Positions 52,641-60,954 of a stretch of DNA of 64,000 nucleotides are shown here, piece after piece (the stretch's first letter is position 1; every line of letters begins with the position of its first letter). Position numbers and translations under genes: made by a program. This DNA comes from Agrobacterium sp. RAC06. GTDB lineage: Bacteria; Pseudomonadota; Alphaproteobacteria; Rhizobiales; Rhizobiaceae. The notes under the pieces were generated by a model. The model saw only the letters and a program-made list of their open reading frames with translations, ran no database searches and was not told the origin of the DNA. The stretch spans positions 1,550,001 through 1,614,000 of the forward strand of contig NZ_CP016499.1 in assembly GCF_001713475.1 (NCBI RefSeq). The letters are read 5' to 3'.

Positions 52641-53186
52641 CTAAATTTGGCATGGGCACTGATCCAATTGCCTTGCAAAATAATAGTAACGGCTTCCGGC
52701 AACGGTATCTCGATTCAGTTGCGCAAGGTTATCTTGATTTATCGAGCTATCTGAGACGTTTCCGATTAATGCTAAATCAGGGGTGAGCGGTATAATCCAT
52801 TGCGTTGGTACGTCAGGAACAATGTACTGGCCGCCTTCAGATACAACGACCCGCCAAGTCGAAACAGGCTTAAAGCGTTTATAGAACTCGTCAACGCTCT
52901 GCTGAATCCAAATGCCATTAAGGTGTCTGGTCGGCACGAAACCGCCGCTCCTAACAAAAACATAGTGGTCCCGCTCCAAATTCTCTTCTTGCTCCAATGT
53001 GAGTTCATCACCATCTAAGCCGACTAATTCAGTTTCCTGATCCCTCAATTGATTGAATCGGGATCTCACGTACCAAAGCGCAAAAAAATCATCAACACTG
53101 CGCCTATCCGGCCCTTGAACCAAGCCGCATCGTTTCGCGATAACGGCTTCTGCAGCTGCTTGAAATCTAATTTCTATATCTCGCAT
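52641..53186 (-). CDS. C-terminal part of a split, unrecognised protein (possibly DUF4238-like)
   Basis: A 181-residue frame starting MRDIEIRFQAAAEAVI, with RRSVDDFFALWYVRSRFNQL, GFVPTRHLNGIWIQQSVDEF and a terminal GSRYYYFARQLDQCPC. Base composition is more AT-rich than the surroundings. The frame overlaps the upstream one (53174-53521) by 13 bases and the combined pattern resembles DUF4238-type proteins, so the two frames are probably one gene split by a frameshift. The family call is tentative. Confidence 0.5.
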   Translation of the reverse strand: MRDIEIRFQAAAEAVIAKRCGLVQGPDRRSVDDFFALWYVRSRFNQLRDQETELVGLDGDELTLEQEENLERDHYVFVRSGGFVPTRHLNGIWIQQSVDEFYKRFKPVSTWRVVVSEGGQYIVPDVPTQWIIPLTPDLALIGNVSDSSINQDNLAQLNRDTVAGSRYYYFARQLDQCPCQI

Positions 53187-53521
53187 ATATCCGGACTCAG
53201 ATCGTTGATCCCAAGCCCTTCTGGCGCAGAAAATTTGGTCCTTGGGCTTTGCTTTGCGCGTTCGCCCCCAAGCAGATCATGCACCTGCAGTGTACCGCCG
53301 GCATCCGTGAATCTTGCGATGCACTTGGCTGGAAACACATGTTGCGACAACGTTAGCCCGCTGGGATTTCCCGGACGGGTCTTTGCCGGTTTGGACCATT
53401 TGGTTTCGTCTTCGTAGTCCGGTCGACCAGAGGCAATTGCTCCCGCAATGGCGGCTGCGGAATATTCTCCGCTCCGACTGTACACCTGAATAGTCCTAGT
53501 GAAATGCTTCGGTTTATTCAT
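53174..53521 (-). CDS. N-terminal part of a split, unrecognised protein (possibly DUF4238-like)
   Basis: A 115-residue frame from ATG 53521. The segment SQHVFPAKCIARFTDAGGTL resembles the HxxPxxxLRRF start of DUF4238 proteins. It ends at GINDLSPDICEI, where the other frame begins MRDIEIRF. A single-base change would join the two into a product of about 290 residues. An unusual ATG-in-stop overlap (ATGCGAGATATAG) could also couple them. It is transcribed toward the truncated parE. Confidence 0.45.
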   Translation of the reverse strand: MNKPKHFTRTIQVYSRSGEYSAAAIAGAIASGRPDYEDETKWSKPAKTRPGNPSGLTLSQHVFPAKCIARFTDAGGTLQVHDLLGGERAKQSPRTKFSAPEGLGINDLSPDICEI

Positions 53522-53613
53522 TGACTTTACAAGCCTCAATGATCAGCTGTTAGAATACGTCGCGCAGGTCGTTTTGGCACCACCCCTCAAGAGGCAGATA
53601 TCCCATTGCCCCA

Positions 53614-53787
53614 TCACCCCCGCGCCTTGATCGCCGCCTGGGCCGCCCAGAGCCTCGCAATCGGCACACGAAACGGCGAGCAGGAGACATGATCCAGGCC
53701 GACATCCTCGCAGAAGTCGATTGAGGTCGGGTCGCCGCCGTGTTCGCCGCAGATGCCGAGTTTCATGTCGGGGCGGGTGTTGCGGAC
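53614..53787 (-). pseudogene. Diverged duplicate of the ppdK 3' end
   Basis: In one minus-strand frame this reads [20 protein letters not shown], then [19 protein letters not shown] and [15 protein letters not shown], and a stop. The intact ppdK ends with the same 57 residues except for a few changes (HFCED, LDYVS, RLSAA). Nucleotide identity is roughly nine in ten by eye. It has no start and is fused upstream to a broken antitoxin. It is a fragment brought by recombination or an old partial duplication. Confidence 0.88.
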
Positions 53788-54037
53788 ACATCCGCCGTCA
53801 GCGAAATCCCGAGCGCCTTCATCACTGCAAGCGTGGTCTTGAGCGTCGGATTACCCTCGCTGGACAGCGTGGTCACCTCGGCAATCCCGGCCATGCCACT
53901 TGCTCTGGCGCAGACACCGAGTGCGTGCGCGATATAGTCTGCATTTCGGTCTTCAGCGCCTCATTGACGAAGACGGAAAGCGCTTCCGGTGAAGTGAGGT
54001 CTTCGGCTGGATCGTAGTCAGAAACACTCTCAGCCAT
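53766..54037 (-). pseudogene. HigA-type addiction-module antidote, frameshifted
   Basis: Frame one begins MAESVSDYDPAEDLTSPEAL and SVFVNEALKTEM, the usual start of the probable addiction-module antidote family (DYDPAE, SEEAI). After a +1 shift near 53935 the sequence continues DYIAHALGVCARASGMAGIA and [20 protein letters not shown], the helix-turn-helix half of the same family. The recognition-helix part (LSREQLYRSL in relatives) is also deleted between TTLS and SEGNP. The tail runs into the ppdK duplicate and stops at PAPT. No toxin gene of the HigB/RelE type is present beside it. Confidence 0.8.
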
Positions 54038-54041
54038 CCCC

Positions 54042-56708
54042 TCACCCCCGCGCCTTGATCGCCGCCTGGGCCGCCGACAACCTCGCGATCGGCACGCGGA
54101 ACGGCGAGCACGAGACATAATCCAGCCCGACATCCTCGCAGAAGTGGATCGAGGTCGGGTCGCCGCCGTGTTCGCCGCAGATGCCGAGTTTCATGTCCGG
54201 GCGGGTTTTGCGGCCGCGTTCGGCGGCGATGCGGATGAGTTCGCCGACGCCGTCGAAATCCAGCGATACGAAGGGATCCTGCACGATGATCCCCTTCTTC
54301 TGATAGGTCGGGATGAAGCGGGCGGCGTCGTCGCGGGACATTCCGAAGGTGGTCTGGGTCAGGTCGTTGGTGCCGAAGGAGAAGAATTCGGCAGCTTCCG
54401 CGATGATATGGGCGCGGATGGCGGCGCGGGGCAGTTCGATCATCGTGCCGACGAGATAGGAGATCTCGAGTTCGGCTTCGCCCATGACTTCGGCGGCCAC
54501 GCGGTCGATGACGGCCTTGACGTAATCGAGCTCGGATCGCAGGCCGACCAGGGGCACCATGACCTCAGGGACCACGGGGGCGCCCGTTTCGCGTGCGGCG
54601 GCAACGGCTGCCTCGAAGATGGCGCGGGCCTGCATTTCGGCGATCTCGGGATAGGAGATGGCAAGACGGCAGCCGCGATGGCCGAGCATGGGGTTGAACT
54701 CGTGCAGGGCATCGATGCGGCGGCGCATGAAGCCGGGTTCCAGGCCCATGGCGTTTGCCACTTCCTCGATCTCGTCATCGCTCTTCGGCAGGAATTCGTG
54801 CAGCGGCGGGTCGAGCATGCGGATCGTCACCGGCAGGCCATGCATGATGGTGAAGAGCTCGGTGAAGTCAGAGCGCTGCATGGGCAAGAGCTTGTCGAGC
54901 GCGGCGCGGCGGCCGGCTTCGTCTTCGGCGAGGATCATCTCGCGCATCACATGGATGCGCTCGCCCTCGAAGAACATGTGTTCGGTGCGGCAGAGCCCAA
55001 TGCCCTCTGCCCCGAAAGAGCGGGCGGCGCGGGCGTCGGCGGGCGTGTCTGCATTGGTGCGCACCGTCATGCGGCGGGTGCGGTCGGCCCATTGCATCAA
55101 CTGGGCGAAATCGCCCGAGAGTTCCGGCTGAAGCATGGGCACTTCGCCCTTCAGTACCTGGCCGGAGGAGCCGTCGATGGTGATGATGTCGCCCTTGGTG
55201 AGGGTGACACCCATGCCAACCAGCTTCTCATTGCGCAGGTCGACGCGCATGGTGCCGGCACCGGAGACGCAAGGGATGCCCATGCCACGGGCAACGACGG
55301 CCGCATGGCTGGTCATGCCGCCACGGGTCGTCAGGATGCCCTGGGCTGCATGCATGCCGTGGATGTCTTCGGGGCTGGTTTCGACGCGCACGAGAATGAC
55401 CTTGCGGCCTTCGCTTTCGGCTTCGACCGCCTCTTCCGCCGTAAACACGATGGCGCCGGTCGCCGCGCCCGGCGAGGCGGGCAGGCCCGAGCCGATGACA
55501 TGGCGGGTGACGCGCGGATCAATGGTCGGGTGCAGCAGCTGGTCGAGCGATGAGGGCTCGATGCGCATCACCGCCTCTTCCTCCGAGATCAGCCCTTCCG
55601 CCACCATATCGACGGCGATCTTCATCGCGGCCTTGGTCGTGCGCTTGCCCGAGCGGGCCTGCAGCATCCAGAGCTTGCCGCGCTCGATGGTGAATTCGAG
55701 ATCCTGCATGTCGCGGTAATGGGCCTCGAGCCGGTCGCAGATCGCGCAGAATTCGGCAAACGCCTCCGGCATCAGCTTTTCGAGCGAGGGCTTGTCGGAG
55801 CCTGAATCGATGCGGGCCGCCTCGGTGATCGATTGCGGCGTGCGGATGCCGGCAACGACGTCTTCGCCTTGCGCATTGACCAGGAATTCGCCGTAGAGTT
55901 CCTTGGCGCCCGTGGAAGGGTTCCGGGTAAAGGCGACGCCGGTGGCGGAGGTGGAGCCCAGGTTGCCGAAGACCATGGTCTGCACGGTGACGGATGTGCC
56001 CCAGCCTTCGGGGATCGAATGCAGCATGCGATAGGTCTGGGCGCGCGGGTTCATCCAGCTGGAAAAGACCGCGCCGATCGCGCCCCAGAGCTGGACATGC
56101 GGATCCTGCGGAAAGGGCTCGCCCAGTTCCTGTTCCAGCACTTCCTTGTAGAGTTTCACGACCTGCTGCCACTCGGAGGCCGAGAGATCGGTGTCGAGTT
56201 CGTGGCCAAGCCTTGCCTTTTCGTCCTCCAGGATTTCCTCGAAGACCTCGTGATCGAGGCCCATAACGACATCGCCATACATCTGGATGAAGCGGCGATA
56301 GCTGTCCCAGGCGAAACGGGCGTCACCCGAATGCTCCGCGAGCGCCTCGACCGTGTGGTCGTTGAGGCCGAGATTGAGGACGGTGTCCATCATGCCGGGC
56401 ATGGAGGTGCGCGAGCCGGAGCGGACGGACAAGAGAAGCGGCTGGCTGGTGTCGCCAAAGGCGCGGCCTGTTGCGGCCTCGATGCCGGATATGCCGCGGA
56501 GAACCTGGGTCTTCAGTTCGTCGGCGAGCGTCTTTCCACTCTTGTAGAAAAGGCCACAGGCATCTGACACGATCGTGAGGCCGGGCGGAACCGGCAGGCC
56601 AAGCGCCGCCATTTCGGCGAGATTGGCCCCCTTGCCTCCCAGCTGCTCGATCTCGGCCCTACTCCCCTCGGCCGCTCCTCCGCCGAAGGTGTAAACCCAC
56701 TTGCGCAT
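54042..56708 (-). CDS. ppdK: Pyruvate, phosphate dikinase
   Basis: An 888-residue enzyme interconverting pyruvate, ATP and phosphate with PEP, AMP and PPi. The N-terminal nucleotide-binding domain starts VYTFGGGAAEG and KGANLAEMAALGLPVPPGLT; the phosphohistidine is in TRGGMTSHAAVVARG (about residue 460); the C-terminal TIM barrel has GLCRTEHMFF and the catalytic Cys in [10 protein letters not shown] (about residue 840). Length is normal. ATG 56708, with GAGAGGGC upstream, is favoured over an in-frame start at 56720. In rhizobia the enzyme serves gluconeogenesis and PEP supply. Confidence 0.96.
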   Translation of the reverse strand: MRKWVYTFGGGAAEGSRAEIEQLGGKGANLAEMAALGLPVPPGLTIVSDACGLFYKSGKTLADELKTQVLRGISGIEAATGRAFGDTSQPLLLSVRSGSRTSMPGMMDTVLNLGLNDHTVEALAEHSGDARFAWDSYRRFIQMYGDVVMGLDHEVFEEILEDEKARLGHELDTDLSASEWQQVVKLYKEVLEQELGEPFPQDPHVQLWGAIGAVFSSWMNPRAQTYRMLHSIPEGWGTSVTVQTMVFGNLGSTSATGVAFTRNPSTGAKELYGEFLVNAQGEDVVAGIRTPQSITEAARIDSGSDKPSLEKLMPEAFAEFCAICDRLEAHYRDMQDLEFTIERGKLWMLQARSGKRTTKAAMKIAVDMVAEGLISEEEAVMRIEPSSLDQLLHPTIDPRVTRHVIGSGLPASPGAATGAIVFTAEEAVEAESEGRKVILVRVETSPEDIHGMHAAQGILTTRGGMTSHAAVVARGMGIPCVSGAGTMRVDLRNEKLVGMGVTLTKGDIITIDGSSGQVLKGEVPMLQPELSGDFAQLMQWADRTRRMTVRTNADTPADARAARSFGAEGIGLCRTEHMFFEGERIHVMREMILAEDEAGRRAALDKLLPMQRSDFTELFTIMHGLPVTIRMLDPPLHEFLPKSDDEIEEVANAMGLEPGFMRRRIDALHEFNPMLGHRGCRLAISYPEIAEMQARAIFEAAVAAARETGAPVVPEVMVPLVGLRSELDYVKAVIDRVAAEVMGEAELEISYLVGTMIELPRAAIRAHIIAEAAEFFSFGTNDLTQTTFGMSRDDAARFIPTYQKKGIIVQDPFVSLDFDGVGELIRIAAERGRKTRPDMKLGICGEHGGDPTSIHFCEDVGLDYVSCSPFRVPIARLSAAQAAIKARG

Positions 56709-56919
56709 TGCCCTCTCCACCCGAACAGGCTTGTTTTTCCACCGTTTACAGCAATTGTGACGGATTGGAAATGTTCAACAGACAAGTTTATGCTGCAATG
56801 CATCATAATTACGGCAGATCTCGCCTCGAAGGCTCACGCGGATGTGAAATTGCGTGGAGAGACGTGAAAGACAGATTTCGACGCGGCATTGTAAGCAAGG
56901 CCTACAAGTGCAGGGATAG

Positions 56920-57933
56920 ATGGGGACCGAAATGACTGTTCACTGGACGCGGCGCCAGCTTTTGCGGCTGGCCGGAGCGGCAACACTGACCGGAGCGCTC
57001 ACCGGAGCGCTGAGGGCGGAGGGGATCGAGACCCAGACCGCGCTTCCGGCGGCGCAGACGCCACAGCTGCCTTTCGGTCTGACGCGCCCAGTGCATGTCG
57101 GCGAGGTTTGCCTGCGGGCGAAGGATGTCGCGCGGCTCAAGGCCTATTACACCAGCATGCTGGGGCTCGACGTGCTGACGGATGCGCCCGATGCCGTGAC
57201 GCTCGGGGCGGGCGGGACGCCGCTCCTGCATATCCTTGCCCGGCCGGATGCGACGCCCGAGGCGCCGGGCCAGGCCGGCCTTTATCATACCGCCTTCCTG
57301 ATGCCTGACCGTGCCGATCTCGCCCGCTGGCTGGTGCATGTGGCCCGCAGCCAAATTCCGCTCACCGGCTTTGCCGATCACTCGGTGTCGGAAGCGGTTT
57401 ATCTGACGGATCCCGAGGGGAATGGCGTCGAGGTCTATAGCGATCGCCCGCAGGAGACCTGGCTCTGGGCCGGCAATACGGTGACCATGGGCAGTCGTGA
57501 ACTCAACATCGACGACATCTTCATCAAGACGAAGACGCGCACGGACCGCGACGAGTATACGACCGTCCCGGCCGCGCTGCGGATCGGTCATATCCATCTG
57601 AGGGTCGGCGGGCTGGAAACGGCGCGCGCCTTTTATGCCGATGGGCTTGGTCTGGACGTGGTGGCCGGCAGCGATCAGCGTGGCGCGACCTTCCTGTCGT
57701 CGGGTCGCTATCACCACCATATCGGCGCCAATATCTGGGAAAGCCGTGATGCCGGCCCGCGTCAGGAGGCCATGACCGGGCTCGACTGGTTCTCGCTGCA
57801 CACGACCGATGAAGCGATCCTTGAAGGGCGCCGCGCAGATCTTCAGGCGAAGGGCTTTGCCGTCAGCGCCATCGAGGGCGGGTTCGAGGCACTGGATCCC
57901 TGGGGCACAAGGGTCAGGCTCAAGCGGGTTTGA
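56920..57933 (+). CDS. Two-domain VOC-fold protein with a Tat-like leader (CatE-like)
   Basis: A 337-residue protein with two vicinal-oxygen-chelate domains. Domain 1 (about residues 48-165) has metal-ligand positions in HVGEVCLRA, YHTAFLMPD and NGVEVYSDRP, as in extradiol dioxygenases of the CatE type. Domain 2 (about 220-337) has HIHLRVGG and a histidine-rich HHHIGAN, but Arg where the Glu ligand is expected (GTRVRLKRV). The N-terminus has WTRRQLLRLAGAATLTGALT, which resembles a twin-arginine signal; VOC dioxygenases are normally cytoplasmic. Start 56920 or 56932 are both preceded by ribosome-like sites. The substrate is unknown. Confidence 0.75.
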   Translation: MGTEMTVHWTRRQLLRLAGAATLTGALTGALRAEGIETQTALPAAQTPQLPFGLTRPVHVGEVCLRAKDVARLKAYYTSMLGLDVLTDAPDAVTLGAGGTPLLHILARPDATPEAPGQAGLYHTAFLMPDRADLARWLVHVARSQIPLTGFADHSVSEAVYLTDPEGNGVEVYSDRPQETWLWAGNTVTMGSRELNIDDIFIKTKTRTDRDEYTTVPAALRIGHIHLRVGGLETARAFYADGLGLDVVAGSDQRGATFLSSGRYHHHIGANIWESRDAGPRQEAMTGLDWFSLHTTDEAILEGRRADLQAKGFAVSAIEGGFEALDPWGTRVRLKRV

Positions 57934-58081
57934 CGTGCCAGGACCGGGCTGATGTTACAGGGTCATCACGCAATGCAATAAACGGTCACGCAAAATGACC
58001 AGACAAATCAATTGAGGGTGATGCGCTCCGGTCCAGCGTTTGCTAGTTGGCATTCTAGTAAATTGTAATCCGGAATCAAAC

Positions 58082-59401
58082 ATGACCCTGACCAGCCCGG
58101 TTTCACTGACTGAGATCCCGCAGAACAACCTTTACCAGAAGGGCGACGTCTTCGTTCTCTTCGGCGAATTGTTCGGTCGTGGCTATGTCACTGGCCTGCT
58201 CGACCAGGCCAAGAAGGCCGGCATGGAGATCATAGGGATCACCGTCGGTCGCCGTGACGAGAACAACAAGCTGCGTCCGCTGACCGACGAAGAGCTTGCC
58301 CAGGCGGAAGCCAATCTCGGTGGCCGGATCATCAATATTCCCGCCATGGCCGGCTTCGATCTTGATGCGCCCGAAGGCGAGAAGACACCGACGGACCTGC
58401 TTGCTTCGCTGACGCTGGAAAACTGGGAAACGGAAAAGCTCGACTGGGCGCATATCGAAAAGTGCCGCCAGGTTGGCGTGTCGCGTTTCCAGGATGCTGT
58501 TGCCAAGATCATGGGCGAGCTGGAAGGCATGATTGCCGATGGCCGGAATGTGCATTTCGCCCACACGATGGCCGGCGGCATTCCGAAGGCCAAGGTCTTC
58601 CTCGTTCTTGCCAACCGCATCTACAAGGGCCGTGGCGCGCGCCACATGTCCTCTCAGGTGCTGCTCGACAGCGATCTCGGCAAGCTGATCCTGCAGAACT
58701 TCGACGAAGTCTCCGCCAACACCTTCCGTCACCTGATCGAGGGCAGCACTGCTATCCGCAACCGCATCGAAAAGAGCGGCGGCCAGGTGCGTTATTCGGC
58801 CTATGGCTATCACGGCACGGGCATCCTGATCGGCGACGAATATCGCTGGCAGACCTATACGAACTACACCCAGGGCTATGCCAAGATGAAGCTCGAGGCG
58901 ATTGCCGAAGAGGCTTACGCTTCCGGCATCAAGGCCGCTGTCTTCAACTGCCCTGAGATCCGCACCAACTCCTCCGATGTCTTCGCCGGCATCGAGCTGC
59001 CGCTTCTGCCGCTCCTGAAGGCACTGAAGAAGGAAAATCCCGGCGCCCGCGCCGAGAAGATCTGGGCCGACTGCGAGGCGCTTCTGGTCGAGGGTGCGAC
59101 CGTCGAGGACGTGCTCAAGAAGATCGCCGACTTTCAGGCAAGCGACGTGATGATCCCGTTCTACGACTTCAACAACTGGCCGATGCCCAACAGCCAGGGC
59201 CAGTCCGACATCACCATCGGCACCTCGCAGGAGATTGCGCAGATGCACAAGGACGGCAAGGCGCTGATCTCGGACTATCTGAGCGTGCTCGTGGTCGAAG
59301 CAACCGGCGCGCTGATCTTTGGCGAAATGGCCAATCCGTCTGCGCCGGTGCTCTGGCTGAACCATGACATGGTCGCGCGGCAGATCAACAAGGCCGGCTG
59401 A
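58082..59401 (+). CDS. Possible FabMG-type enoyl-ACP reductase family protein
   Basis: A 439-residue cytoplasmic protein. Clear blocks are GDVFVLFGELFGRGYVTGLL, IIGITVGRRDENNKLRPLTD, AHTMAGGIPKAKVFLVLANR, YSAYGYHGTGILIGDEYRWQ and FNCPEIRTNSSDVFAGIELP. This matches, from memory, the proteins annotated as FabMG-family enoyl-ACP reductases, a group first reported from metagenomic triclosan-resistance screens. FabMG would reduce the enoyl-ACP double bond in fatty-acid elongation. The call is not based on a search. The ATG at 58082 is chosen; the frame opens earlier at 58040. It is a single gene, highly codon-biased and probably well expressed. Confidence 0.5.
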   Translation: MTLTSPVSLTEIPQNNLYQKGDVFVLFGELFGRGYVTGLLDQAKKAGMEIIGITVGRRDENNKLRPLTDEELAQAEANLGGRIINIPAMAGFDLDAPEGEKTPTDLLASLTLENWETEKLDWAHIEKCRQVGVSRFQDAVAKIMGELEGMIADGRNVHFAHTMAGGIPKAKVFLVLANRIYKGRGARHMSSQVLLDSDLGKLILQNFDEVSANTFRHLIEGSTAIRNRIEKSGGQVRYSAYGYHGTGILIGDEYRWQTYTNYTQGYAKMKLEAIAEEAYASGIKAAVFNCPEIRTNSSDVFAGIELPLLPLLKALKKENPGARAEKIWADCEALLVEGATVEDVLKKIADFQASDVMIPFYDFNNWPMPNSQGQSDITIGTSQEIAQMHKDGKALISDYLSVLVVEATGALIFGEMANPSAPVLWLNHDMVARQINKAG

Positions 59402-59489
59402 GCGCGCGAAGCGAATAGGCAGTAGCCAAGGTCTGATGGTGCCGGGAGCCTCGCTTCCGGCATTTTTCGTTTCGCGAGGCCCCCTCCTT

Positions 59490-59615
59490 CGTCATCCTCG
59501 GGCTTGTCCCGAGGATCTACTGCCGCTGCTATTGGCTCGACCTTTCAGTCCGCTCCATAAGCCTCCAATCCATGGCAAGCCTTGGCAGATCCTCGGGACA
59601 AGCCCGAGGATGACG
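59490..59615. repeat. Large inverted repeat with 29-base perfect arms
   Basis: Arms 59490-59518 and 59587-59615 are exact reverse complements (CGTCATCCTCGGGCTTGTCC is the start of the left arm). Each arm is itself a hairpin (CCTCGGG, TTGT, CCCGAGG). The 68 bases between hold ATTGG and CCAAT and a CCATGGCAAGCCTTGG palindrome-like stretch. The element fills the gap between the FabMG-like gene and the MFS gene. It resembles dispersed rhizobial intergenic repeats. Confidence 0.85.
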
Positions 59616-59786
59616 GCGTGTGTGGGGCGGCGAGCACCAGCCTGAACCTGGCATAGCCCGTGAGCTGACCTGTCGAGACGCACGGTCTTTTCCGGGGGAG
59701 AACCAATCGGCCGCCGCAACGGCTGGACTTGGCACACCGATGCTGGCACGCACATGACTGGTCATCAGACAAATCGAGTCTCCCCG

Positions 59787-60953
59787 ATGCATTTCCAGCC
59801 GCAGTATCGTGTCTATATCGCCTTCTTTCTGTTTGCCATGTGTACGGGATCGCTGTTCTCCCGGCTGCCCGACCTTCAGCTGCAACTCGGGGTCAACAAG
59901 GCCGAACTGGGGCTGACGCTGATCGGCATGGCGATCGGCTCGCTGATTTCGCTCACCCTCTCCTCGCCGCTGATCGTCCGGCTCGGGTCGCGCACGACGT
60001 TGGCCATCTGTCTGCTCGGCGTGATGGCGCTCTTGTCCCTCATCTCGCTCCTGCCGTCCGCCCCTCTCGTCTTTGCCACGCTCTTCGCCGTCGGACTTCT
60101 CGCCGGCGCTTTGGAGATCTGCCTTAATGTCGAGATCGGGCGGATCGAGGCGCAGGCCGGATTCGGCATCATGAACCGCGCGCATGGCTGCTGGAGCCTC
60201 GGCTTCTTCGTCACGGCGATCACTGCCTCGCTGGTCCGGCAGGCGGGGGTGACGATGCAGGTGCATATGCATGTGCTGCTGGGACTGATGTTCGTCATCG
60301 GTTCGATCACGATCGCGGGCATGAAGAATGCGCCTGTCCTCACCACCGCCGGAGCCGAGGACAAGGCACCGCATTTCGCGCTGCCGACGCTTGCTCTACT
60401 ACCGCTCTGCATCATCGGCACCTCGGCCTTCCTGATCGAAGGGGCCGGCATCGACTGGTCGACGATCTATATGGAAGAAGTCTTCGACGTCTCGCCCTTC
60501 ATCTCGGGTTCGGGGCTGACGCTGTTTGCCTTCTTCATGGCGCTGGCACGCCTGACGGTCGACCCGGCCGTCGATCGCTACGGCGCACGGCTCGTCGGGC
60601 GGGTGTTGCTTTCGGTCGCTGCATTAGGCATCGCCATGGCCTGGATTGCGCCGTCTCCGACGATTGCCCTTCTCGGCTTCGCTCTGATGGGCGCCGGCTG
60701 CAGCGCAGTCTATCCGATGGCGGTCTCGGCCGCGGCCCAACGCACCGATCGCCCCGCCGTGATCAATGTCGCGGCAATCGCGCAGATGGCCTTCGTCGTC
60801 TTCTTCCTCGGGCCGCCGCTTCTGGGCTTCGTGGCCGAGGCCTTCGGCATCCGCAACGCCTATCTCGTCTGCCTGCCCCTGGTGCTCGGATCGATCCTCG
60901 CCAGCGGCGCGCTGCCGGTTGGGCCTGCTCGGCGGCAGAAGCTGGCGGCTTGA
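59787..60953 (+). CDS. Major facilitator superfamily transporter
   Basis: A 388-residue protein with 12 predicted membrane helices. It begins MHFQPQYRVYIAFFLFAMCT, has the motif-A-like loop LSSPLIVRLGSRTTL between helices 2 and 3, NRAHGCWSLGFFVTA in helix 5, and DRYGARLVGRVLL between helices 8 and 9. The sequence resembles the fucose/sugar-permease-like MFS branch, but the substrate is not evident. The ATG at 59787 is chosen; the longer frame from 59754 adds 11 residues. Confidence 0.88.
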   Translation: MHFQPQYRVYIAFFLFAMCTGSLFSRLPDLQLQLGVNKAELGLTLIGMAIGSLISLTLSSPLIVRLGSRTTLAICLLGVMALLSLISLLPSAPLVFATLFAVGLLAGALEICLNVEIGRIEAQAGFGIMNRAHGCWSLGFFVTAITASLVRQAGVTMQVHMHVLLGLMFVIGSITIAGMKNAPVLTTAGAEDKAPHFALPTLALLPLCIIGTSAFLIEGAGIDWSTIYMEEVFDVSPFISGSGLTLFAFFMALARLTVDPAVDRYGARLVGRVLLSVAALGIAMAWIAPSPTIALLGFALMGAGCSAVYPMAVSAAAQRTDRPAVINVAAIAQMAFVVFFLGPPLLGFVAEAFGIRNAYLVCLPLVLGSILASGALPVGPARRQKLAA

Positions 60954-60954
60954 T

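Noticed and set aside
53543..53791. 82-codon frame called as a gene over the ppdK duplicate
   Set aside because: It is out of frame with the recognisable ppdK residues, and its translation is unlike any protein.
54144..55553. 469-codon plus-strand frame opposite ppdK
   Set aside because: Reverse-strand shadow of a highly conserved gene.
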